A DNA stretch of 64,000 nucleotides from Flavobacteriaceae bacterium (GTDB lineage: Bacteria > Bacteroidota > Bacteroidia > Flavobacteriales > Flavobacteriaceae). The stretch covers positions 372,001 to 436,000 of the forward strand of contig CP046177.1 of NCBI GenBank assembly GCA_014075215.1, given 5' to 3'. How positions within the stretch are numbered: position 1 is the stretch's first letter; each line of letters starts with the position of its first letter. Below the pieces are notes generated by a model, which was not told the origin of the DNA, made no database searches, and worked only from the letters and a program-made list of their open reading frames with translations. The position numbers and the translations under genes are program-made. Below, in pieces: positions 41,919 through 48,764 of this stretch.

Positions 41919-41950
41919 AAACTGTCTCGGGAAACCGAGGCAGTTTTTTT
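41919..41950 (+). terminator. Rho-independent terminator
   Basis: AAACTGTCTCGG and CCGAGGCAGTTT form a 12-bp stem (one mismatch) around GAAA, followed by a T run. Confidence 0.85.
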
Positions 41951-42121
41951 GTTTTTGAGGGTTTCCGTAAATCTTTATTAAACGAATAGATTTACTTTGT
42001 TTTGGGAAATGTTGTAAATTTGTTGTAAATTTTTCAGCCATGACCCCTATTCAATAAATTTTAGAGGAGAATCGAAAAAGGGTTAGGACTTAAATTTTTA
42101 AAAATATTATGACCTAACAAA

Positions 42122-43933
42122 ATGAAACTTGATAAAATAATACTAAAAAACTTCAGAGGATATAAAGAAGAAATTAAAATTCCAATATCAAATTTGACAG
42201 CATTTATTGGTAAAAATGATGCTGGAAAATCGTCTGTTTTGGAAGCTCTGGAAATATTTTTTAATAATAAGTTAGTAATTTGTGAAAGAGAGGATTCGAA
42301 TGTGAATTCAGATGATAATGAAATTCAGATTTCGTGTATTTTTTCAGATCTGCCAAATGAAATAATAATTGACACTACTGCACCAACAAGCCTCGAAAAT
42401 GAATACCTTTTAAATAGTGATGGAAAATTACATATAAAAAAGATGTTTTCAACTACTGCGGCTAAGCCAAAGGAGAAAATTTATATTGTATGTAATCATC
42501 CTACGATTCAAAATGGAAAAGATCTTTTAAGACTTAAAAGATCTGAATTAAAAGCTAGAGCAGATAATTTAGGAATTAATGAAGCTGATTATAACAGTAA
42601 CATTAATTCTTCGATTCGTGGGGCAATTTGGAATTCATTTGAATGTCTTGATATTACGAATTCAGAGATTTTAGTTGATAAAGAGGATACTAAGAAAGTA
42701 TATGAATCATTGAAAAACTTTCTCCCCTTGTATGCTTTATTTCAATCTAATAGGCAAAGTAAAGATGATGATAAAGAAGTTTCTGATCCGATGAAGATTG
42801 CTATTCAACAAGCATTATCAGATTTGAATGCTGAATTAGAATATATAAAAACAAAAGTTCAAAATAGAGCTACTGCAACGGCTAGAAGGACTCTAGATAA
42901 GTTAAAAGAGATGGCTCCTGACTTAGCTTCTGTACTTAAACCCCAATTTAAAACAGAACCGAAGTTTGATTCCCAATTCAAATTAACTATCAGTTCAGAC
43001 GATAATATACCAATCAATAAAAGAGGAAGTGGTGTAAGAAGGTTAGTTCTCCTCAATTTTTTTAGAGCTGAAGCTGACAGATTAAGAAATCAATATTCAG
43101 GTAGAAAAGTTATATATGCATTTGAGGAACCTGAAACCTCTCAGCATCCTGACCATCAAAAAATGCTTATTGAGGCATTCAAAGAAATTTCGAATTCAGG
43201 AAACTCTCAAGTTCTTCTCACAACTCATACCCCAACTCTTGGAGGGTTATTGTCCTTAGATAGCCTAAGATTTATTGAAAAAAATGGTAACACCCGAACT
43301 ATGGAACTAGGAACTGATCAAGTATTTGAGAAAATAGCTGATGCACTTGGAGTATTGCCTGAACCAATAGCAAAAAATGCAACTGCAATTTTATTGTTAG
43401 AGGGAAAAGGAGATGTAACTTTCATAAGACATATGGCTAGTCAACTAAAAGAAGGCGGGTTCATTAATCATACATTAGAGGAAAAACGAATTGCTTTAGT
43501 TCCAATAGGTGGTTGTGGAAACTTAAAACATTGGACAACTTTAAGATTGGCAGACCAGTTTAATATACCCTATTGTGTTTTGCAGGATTCAGATAAAGGG
43601 ACACCAGAAGAAGCAAAAAATATTGCTAAAATTCAAGAACTTAAAAATTCTGGTGTTAAAGCATATTTAACCAGAAAAAGAGAACCTGAAAATTATATAC
43701 TCTTGGAGTGTTTGAATTTACCAAGTGGAAGTACATTTAATTTTACGGATACTTGTAATGCTAAATCACTAATTGCTCAAGAGAAATTTTCAAGTAGTAG
43801 AACTGTTTTAGAAAATTATTGGACAAACATGGATATTCAACAAATTAGAGAGGTTGAAAGATATCAAGAAAATGGAGTAGATAGGTATGAATTTACTGAA
43901 ATGCTGAATGATTTTTTGAGTTTAGTAAATTGA
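42122..43933 (+). CDS. OLD-family ATP-dependent nuclease (AAA ATPase + TOPRIM)
   Basis: 603 aa. Walker A GKNDAGKSS (30-38); signature region KRGSGVRRLVLLNFFRAEA (about 299-317); Walker B YAFEEPETSQHPDHQ (about 332-346); His switch TTHTPTLGGLL; then a TOPRIM domain with LLLEGKGDVTFIRHMA (about 421-436) and VLQDSDKGTPEEAKNI. The order fits class 1 or 2 OLD nucleases, used as anti-phage effectors (P2 Old, GajA). No UvrD-like GajB or reverse transcriptase partner is adjacent, so it appears to stand alone. It sits at the right end of the element, a usual place for cargo. A GTTAGG/CCTAAC inverted pair lies just upstream. Confidence 0.85.
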   Translation: MKLDKIILKNFRGYKEEIKIPISNLTAFIGKNDAGKSSVLEALEIFFNNKLVICEREDSNVNSDDNEIQISCIFSDLPNEIIIDTTAPTSLENEYLLNSDGKLHIKKMFSTTAAKPKEKIYIVCNHPTIQNGKDLLRLKRSELKARADNLGINEADYNSNINSSIRGAIWNSFECLDITNSEILVDKEDTKKVYESLKNFLPLYALFQSNRQSKDDDKEVSDPMKIAIQQALSDLNAELEYIKTKVQNRATATARRTLDKLKEMAPDLASVLKPQFKTEPKFDSQFKLTISSDDNIPINKRGSGVRRLVLLNFFRAEADRLRNQYSGRKVIYAFEEPETSQHPDHQKMLIEAFKEISNSGNSQVLLTTHTPTLGGLLSLDSLRFIEKNGNTRTMELGTDQVFEKIADALGVLPEPIAKNATAILLLEGKGDVTFIRHMASQLKEGGFINHTLEEKRIALVPIGGCGNLKHWTTLRLADQFNIPYCVLQDSDKGTPEEAKNIAKIQELKNSGVKAYLTRKREPENYILLECLNLPSGSTFNFTDTCNAKSLIAQEKFSSSRTVLENYWTNMDIQQIREVERYQENGVDRYEFTEMLNDFLSLVN

Positions 43934-43949
43934 TAGTAAAATAAAATTA

Positions 43950-43971
43950 TGAGTGCAAATTGAGTGCAAAT
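43950..43971. promoter_or_regulatory. Right arm-type integrase binding site (tandem 11-mers)
   Basis: Two tandem TGAGTGCAAAT copies, identical to 23865-23886 and in the same orientation, ending 51 bp before the attR core. Confidence 0.65.
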
Positions 43972-44006
43972 AAAAAAGCCTCAGATTTATAAATATCTCT
44001 GAGACT
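43972..44006 (-). terminator. Terminator of tRNA-Asn supplied by the element
   Basis: On the minus strand GTCTCAGA pairs with TCTGAGGC and is followed by TTTTTTA. It lies 14 bp beyond the tRNA 3' end, inside the element. It replaces the original terminator now beyond attL (23667-23704). Confidence 0.7.
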
Positions 44007-44019
44007 TTGATTTTGCTAG

Positions 44020-44093
44020 CTCCTCCTCTTGGGCTCGAACCAAGGACCCTCTGATTAACAGTCAGATGCTCTAACCAGCTGAGCTAAGGAGGA
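44020..44093 (-). tRNA. tRNA-Asn (GTT anticodon)
   Basis: 74 nt without CCA. Acceptor TCCTCCT pairs with AGGAGGA and is followed by discriminator G; D-arm GCTCAGCTGGTTAGAGC; anticodon stem TCTGA/TCAGA around CTGTTAA (anticodon GTT); T-arm CTTGG-TTCGAGC-CCAAG. All stems pair. Its 3' half is the integration target of the 20.3-kb element, and the gene stays complete because the element restores the 3' end. Confidence 0.97.
44023..44061 (-). repeat. attR: attR: 39-bp core inside tRNA-Asn
   Basis: Identical to 23721-23759. Covers acceptor 3' part, T-arm, variable loop and anticodon 3' stem. Beyond 44061 the tRNA continues into the chromosome side. Confidence 0.92.
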
Positions 44094-44181
44094 ATTTCGC
44101 GTTTTTTCTAGTTTAGCGCGTGCAAATATAGGTCTTTTACAAAAATCACAAAAACTTTTTTTAGAAAAACCAAAACCGTAA

Positions 44182-44343
44182 GAGATCTTTGCAAAATTGA
44201 TTTGGCAAAAAAGTTCGACGCCCGAAGAAAATTTTCAACCGGAGTAACCTGTTGGTTTTGAGGATTTAAAATTTTCGAAAAGGAAGAAATTTGAAGCCAA
44301 ATCAATTTCAATACAGAATATACCACTATTTTGCAAAGGTCTC
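44182..44343. repeat. 162-bp fold-back (MITE-like) element
   Basis: Ends are inverted: GAGATCTTTGCAAAA on the left, TTTTGCAAAGGTCTC on the right, with TTGATTTGGC/GCCAAATCAA further in. The middle also folds (GAAAATTTTCAACC against GGTTTTGAGG-ATTTAAAATTTTC). No coding capacity. Arm copies occur at 48446-48493 and, for the outer end only, at 6638-6660. It lies between tRNA-Asn and the odhA promoter. Confidence 0.7.
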
Positions 44344-44394
44344 CGTAGCTTCTTTTTTATAAAAGAAATTAATTTCCGGTTTTTGTAAAAGTTG

Positions 44395-44402
44395 TACTTT
44401 TG
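44395..44402 (+). promoter_or_regulatory. -7 box of the odhAB promoter
   Basis: TACTTTTG fits TAnnTTTG, 38 bp before the odhA ATG. No clear TTG at the usual -33 distance, so this is a weak call. Confidence 0.4.
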
Positions 44403-44440
44403 TTTGGAATGACAAACGTATTGTATAAAGCATTCTTTTT

Positions 44441-47185
44441 ATGGACAAGTTTTCATTTTTAAACGCAGCGCATACGGGCTTTATAAGCGATTTATATGAT
44501 CAGTATATTCAAAATCCCGATGCTGTCGAACCCAGTTGGAGAAGCTTTTTTCAAGGATATGACCTGGCCAATGAAAAGTACTTACTTACAGAAGACGATA
44601 AGGCTTCCAATGAAATTCCGGAAGCAGTAAGAAAAGAATTTTTGGTAATTGACCTGATTAACGGATATAGAACCAGAGGGCATCTGTTTACCAAAACAAA
44701 TCCTGTTAGAGAAAGAAGAAAATATACTCCTTCTTTAGAAATAGAAAATTTCGGATTATCCCGGGATGATCTGGATACCACATTTAATGCCGGGCAAATC
44801 TTAGGAATTGGTGCGAAATCTTTACGAGGAATTATTCGTCATCTGGAAAGAATCTATTGCGATTCCATAGGTGTGGAATATATGTACCTGAGAAACCCGG
44901 AAGAGTTAAAGTGGTGGCAAAATCGTTTGAATCAGAATGATAATCATCCTGATTATTCATTAGATGCCAAAAAATATATTCTATCTAAATTAAATCAGGC
45001 CGTTACCTTCGAGAATTTTTTACAAACAAAATATGTCGGACAAAAACGCTTTTCTCTGGAAGGAGGCGAAACACTAATTCCAGGAATAAGTATAATTCTG
45101 AGAGAAGCAGCAGAGAAATACGATGTAAAAGAATGTGTCTTGGGAATGGCACATAGAGGACGCCTGAATACCTTGGTAAATATATTTAAAAAGCCTGTTC
45201 GTGATCTGTTTAGCGAGTTTGAAGGGAAAGATTTTGAAGATCAGAATATCGATGGAGATGTAAAATACCATTTGGGCTTAACGTTAAGTAAAACCTATAA
45301 AAACGGGAAAGAAATAAAAATGAATTTGGTTCCCAACCCTTCACACTTAGAAACCGTAGACGCGGTTGCCGAAGGAATTACCAGGGCAAAAATTGATAGA
45401 AAATACAACGGAGACGAGTCAAAAATTCTACCTATTTTAGTTCATGGCGATGCAGCAATTGCCGGTCAGGGAATTGTATATGAAGTCATACAAATGGCTC
45501 AGTTAAAAGGGTATAAAACAGGAGGTACTATTCATATTGTAGTCAACAATCAAATAGGTTTTACTACCAACTATTTAGACGCTCGCTCAAGTACATACTG
45601 TACGGACACAGCGAAAGTAACCTTATCTCCTGTGCTACATGTAAATGCAGATGATGTTGAAACAGTTTGTCATGCCGTAGAAATGGCTTTGGAATTTAGG
45701 ATGAAATTTAAACGCGATGTTTTTATTGATTTGTTAGGGTACAGAAAATATGGCCATAACGAAGGTGATGAACCTCGCTTTACACAGCCAAAATTATATA
45801 AAGCCATAGCAATACACCCGAATCCTAAAAATATTTATGCCGATAAACTAATTGCCGAAGGAGTTATTGATGAAACATATATAACCTCCATTACAGACGG
45901 TTTTAAACAAATGTTAGGGAGAGAGTTTGATAAATCCAAAGAAGACAGTACTTCCAAAGTAAAAGAATTTATGGAGTCTACCTGGAAAGGATTTACACGT
46001 CAGCAATTAACAGCAATGTTACAGCCTGTAGACACAACTTATTCGGCAGATCAATTAAAAAACATTGCTACAGTGGTTTCTACAGTGCCGGAACACGTAA
46101 AATTTGTTCGTAAAGCCGAACGGATTTTACAAGGGCGGGCAAAAATGGTCTTTGAGACCAATAAATTAGATTGGGGGATGGCAGAGACCCTGGCATATGG
46201 TACTTTACTGGAAGAAGGCTATGATATACGTATTTCCGGACAAGATGTGGAAAGAGGTACTTTTTCTCATCGTCATGCCATTTTACGAGATGAAATTTCG
46301 GAAGCATCGGTCAATCTTTTAAATAAGAACCCTGAGAATAAAGGGAAAATGCGAATTTACAATTCGCTATTATCTGAATATGGAGTACTGGGTTTTGACT
46401 ATGGGTATGCAATGGCAAATCCAAATACACTGACGATATGGGAAGCACAGTTCGGAGATTTTTCCAATGGAGCACAAATTGTTTTTGATCAATATATTTC
46501 AGCTGCGGAAGACAAGTGGAAAATTCAAAACGGAATTGTAGTATTGCTCCCTCACGGATATGAAGGGCAGGGCTCCGAACATTCATCAGCCAGAATAGAA
46601 CGTTACTTGCAATTGTGTGCTGAAGATAATATGACCGTGGCAAATTGTACAACTCCGTCGAATTTCTATCACTTACTGCGTCGTCATATGAAACGCAATT
46701 TTAGAAAACCTCTGATCGTTTTTACTCCAAAAAGTTTATTGCGTCATCCAAAAGCGGTAAGTAGTATTGAAGAGTTGGCAAAAGGCAGTTTTCGGGAAAT
46801 TATCGATGACACAGTGGATCCAAAAAATGTAAATAGATTAGTATTCTGCACAGGTAAATTTTATTACGACCTGTTGGCAGAACGAGAACAACTGGAAAGA
46901 AATGACATTGCTTTGGTAAGAATAGAACAATTATTTCCATTACATCAGGATAAATTACAAAAAGTAATTCATCGTTATCCAAACGTTTCGGAATATATTT
47001 GGGCGCAAGAAGAGCCTAGAAATATGGGCGCGTGGAGTTATATGTTACAACGTTTCGGTTTGGTTGAACTTCAAGTGGTTTCACGTCAATATTACGCGGT
47101 ACCTGCAGCGGGTTCAACAACGCGATTTAAAAAACGACACCAAAAGGTAATAGATGCTGTTTTTAAAACAAATAAGACAAAATAA
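44441..47185 (+). CDS. odhA: 2-oxoglutarate dehydrogenase E1 component
   Basis: 914 aa, normal length. E1 decarboxylates 2-oxoglutarate with thiamine diphosphate and passes the succinyl group to the lipoyl E2 (citric acid cycle). Seen: the N-terminal E2-binding helix FLNAAHTGFISDLYDQYIQN; substrate and cofactor regions MAHRGRLNTLVNIF, HGDAAIAGQGIVYE and YRKYGHNEGDEPRFTQP; the pyrimidine domain with LPHGYEGQGSEHSSARIERY; and the C-terminal WAQEEPRNMGAW. The E2 gene follows after 27 bp, so the two are co-transcribed. The E3 gene is not in the window. Confidence 0.97.
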   Translation: MDKFSFLNAAHTGFISDLYDQYIQNPDAVEPSWRSFFQGYDLANEKYLLTEDDKASNEIPEAVRKEFLVIDLINGYRTRGHLFTKTNPVRERRKYTPSLEIENFGLSRDDLDTTFNAGQILGIGAKSLRGIIRHLERIYCDSIGVEYMYLRNPEELKWWQNRLNQNDNHPDYSLDAKKYILSKLNQAVTFENFLQTKYVGQKRFSLEGGETLIPGISIILREAAEKYDVKECVLGMAHRGRLNTLVNIFKKPVRDLFSEFEGKDFEDQNIDGDVKYHLGLTLSKTYKNGKEIKMNLVPNPSHLETVDAVAEGITRAKIDRKYNGDESKILPILVHGDAAIAGQGIVYEVIQMAQLKGYKTGGTIHIVVNNQIGFTTNYLDARSSTYCTDTAKVTLSPVLHVNADDVETVCHAVEMALEFRMKFKRDVFIDLLGYRKYGHNEGDEPRFTQPKLYKAIAIHPNPKNIYADKLIAEGVIDETYITSITDGFKQMLGREFDKSKEDSTSKVKEFMESTWKGFTRQQLTAMLQPVDTTYSADQLKNIATVVSTVPEHVKFVRKAERILQGRAKMVFETNKLDWGMAETLAYGTLLEEGYDIRISGQDVERGTFSHRHAILRDEISEASVNLLNKNPENKGKMRIYNSLLSEYGVLGFDYGYAMANPNTLTIWEAQFGDFSNGAQIVFDQYISAAEDKWKIQNGIVVLLPHGYEGQGSEHSSARIERYLQLCAEDNMTVANCTTPSNFYHLLRRHMKRNFRKPLIVFTPKSLLRHPKAVSSIEELAKGSFREIIDDTVDPKNVNRLVFCTGKFYYDLLAEREQLERNDIALVRIEQLFPLHQDKLQKVIHRYPNVSEYIWAQEEPRNMGAWSYMLQRFGLVELQVVSRQYYAVPAAGSTTRFKKRHQKVIDAVFKTNKTK

Positions 47186-47212
47186 AATAGTCAAAATATA
47201 AAATTACAACAA

Positions 47213-48424
47213 ATGATTTTAGAAATGAAAGTCCTTTCCCCGGGAGAATCCATTACAGAAGTAGAAATTGCAACCTGGTTGGTAGAAGATGGTGACTATG
47301 TAGAAAAAGACCAACCGATAGCAGAAGTAGATTCGGATAAAGCTACCTTAGAATTACCTGCAGAAGAAAGCGGGATAATTACTTTAAAAGCAGAAGAAGG
47401 TGATGTGGTAGCAGTAGGTGCAACCGTATGTTTAATTGATATGGATGCTGCAAAACCGGAAGGTTCTGCTATTGCTGAAATTAAAGAAGAAGTAAAAGAA
47501 ACCACAAAAGAAGAACCCGTTAAAAAAGAAACAAAAACCACATACGCTTCAGGAACCGCTTCACCTGCGGCTAAAAAGATATTAGCTGAAAAAGAAATAG
47601 ATACATCTCTTGTTCAAGGAACCGGAAAAGACGGCAGAATTACCAAAGAGGATGCAGTGAACGCTGTACCAAGTATGGGCACGCCAACCACCGGAGGAAA
47701 CAGAAGCTCTGATAAAAAGAAACTTTCTATGTTGCGTAGAAAAGTTGCACAACGTCTGGTTTCCGTAAAAAATGAAACAGCAATGTTGACTACATTTAAC
47801 GAAGTAAACATGCAACCCGTTTTTGATCTGAGAACCGAATACAAAGAAACATTTAAAACAAAGCACGGTGTGAGCTTAGGTTTTATGAGTTTCTTTACAA
47901 AAGCGTGTGTAAGGGCTCTGCAAATGTATCCGGATGTAAATTCTATGATGGACGGAGATTACAAAATCACCTACGATTTTCAGGATATTTCCATTGCCGT
48001 TTCCGGCCCTAAAGGATTAATGGTGCCTGTGATTAGAAATGCCGAGAATTTGACTTTCAGAGGAATTGAAAACGAGGTAAAACGATTAGCTGTACGGGCC
48101 AGAGATGGCCAAATCACGGTAGACGAAATGACCGGAGGAACATTTACTATTACCAATGGTGGTGTTTTTGGTTCCATGCTATCTACACCTATCATCAACC
48201 CTCCGCAGAGTGCAATTTTAGGAATGCACAATATTGTAAATCGCCCGATGGCAATTGACGGAGAAGTAGTCATCCAGCCTGTAATGTATGTTGCTTTGTC
48301 TTATGATCATAGAATTATTGATGGCCGCGAATCGGTCGGATTTCTGGTAGCAGTAAAAGAAGCGTTGGAAAATCCTGTGGAAATTTTAATGGATAACAAT
48401 GTTGTTAAAGCATTAGAAGTCTAG
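47213..48424 (+). CDS. odhB: Dihydrolipoyllysine-residue succinyltransferase (E2 of 2-oxoglutarate dehydrogenase)
   Basis: 403 aa. One lipoyl domain (1 to about 78) with the lipoylated Lys43 in EVDSDKATLELP; an Ala/Lys/Glu-rich linker (about 85-110); a peripheral subunit-binding domain (ASPAAKKILAEKEID, GTGKDGRITKEDAV, about 112-148); and the catalytic domain ending with YDHRIIDGRESVGFLVAVKE (active-site His about 366 and Asp). E2 forms the core that carries succinyl from E1 to CoA. A single lipoyl domain is usual for this complex. Confidence 0.97.
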   Translation: MILEMKVLSPGESITEVEIATWLVEDGDYVEKDQPIAEVDSDKATLELPAEESGIITLKAEEGDVVAVGATVCLIDMDAAKPEGSAIAEIKEEVKETTKEEPVKKETKTTYASGTASPAAKKILAEKEIDTSLVQGTGKDGRITKEDAVNAVPSMGTPTTGGNRSSDKKKLSMLRRKVAQRLVSVKNETAMLTTFNEVNMQPVFDLRTEYKETFKTKHGVSLGFMSFFTKACVRALQMYPDVNSMMDGDYKITYDFQDISIAVSGPKGLMVPVIRNAENLTFRGIENEVKRLAVRARDGQITVDEMTGGTFTITNGGVFGSMLSTPIINPPQSAILGMHNIVNRPMAIDGEVVIQPVMYVALSYDHRIIDGRESVGFLVAVKEALENPVEILMDNNVVKALEV

Positions 48425-48445
48425 TTTTTTTATTTGAACTTTTTC

Positions 48446-48493
48446 GCCAAATCAATTCAAATACATAATATATCACTATTTTGCAAAGGTTTC
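48446..48493 (+). repeat. Solo arm of the fold-back element
   Basis: 48 bp matching the right arm of 44182-44343 (GCCAAATCAA, CACTATTTTGCAAAGGT), in the same orientation. It lies just after the odhB stop, before the convergent moaD gene; no terminator was seen here otherwise. Confidence 0.65.
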
Positions 48494-48515
48494 TTTTAAT
48501 TTTTTTAAAAACAGA

Positions 48516-48764
48516 CTACCCTCCACTTACCGGCGGAATAATAGCCATGACATCATTTTCCCTTAACAGTGTTTCATCTGTAGCATAGCACTCATTTACG
48601 GCAATGGCATATGAGTTGATTTCCAACAATTGAGGATATTGCTCTTGTAACTCCTTCTTCAATTGAAATACGGAAATATTTACCGAAACTGACAAATCCA
48701 ACGATGTCTCCCCTACCAGATCAGCAGAGATTCCAAAAAATAGTATTCGTAAATTTATTTTCAT
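48516..48764 (-). CDS. moaD: MoaD/ThiS-family sulfur carrier protein
   Basis: 82 aa from ATG 48764. Beta-grasp fold (MKINLRILFFGISADLVGET) ending in the invariant diglycine (IIPPVSGG), which is adenylated and thiocarboxylated. The spacing fits the small subunit of molybdopterin synthase (MoaD), though other ThiS-like carriers look similar. No other molybdenum cofactor genes are adjacent. Its start overlaps the upstream DUF5686 stop by one base (TGATG). Confidence 0.8.
   Translation of the reverse strand: MKINLRILFFGISADLVGETSLDLSVSVNISVFQLKKELQEQYPQLLEINSYAIAVNECYATDETLLRENDVMAIIPPVSGG

Larger units (their letters stand above)
23721..44061. mobile_element. Integrative and mobilizable element in tRNA-Asn (about 20.3 kb)
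   Basis: The borders are the 39-bp att repeats. A tyrosine integrase gene starts 147 bp inside attL. The interior has mobilization genes (MobC, relaxase, VirD4-like coupling protein), two toxin-antitoxin pairs, a DNA methyltransferase, RadC-like and serine recombinase genes, and an OLD nuclease near attR. No VirB4, Tra pore or pilus genes are visible, so it is classed as mobilizable rather than self-transmissible. An IS4 element has inserted at 40244-41447. The relaxase is frameshifted as read. Confidence 0.88.

Noticed and set aside
42122..43933. Gabija defence system
   Set aside because: The OLD-type nuclease is present but no UvrD-like GajB gene follows; the next feature is the element end.
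23721..44061. Self-transmissible ICE
   Set aside because: No VirB4, pore or pilus genes were found; only mobilization genes.
44108..44326. 72-codon minus-strand frame
   Set aside because: It lies within the fold-back element; chance frame.
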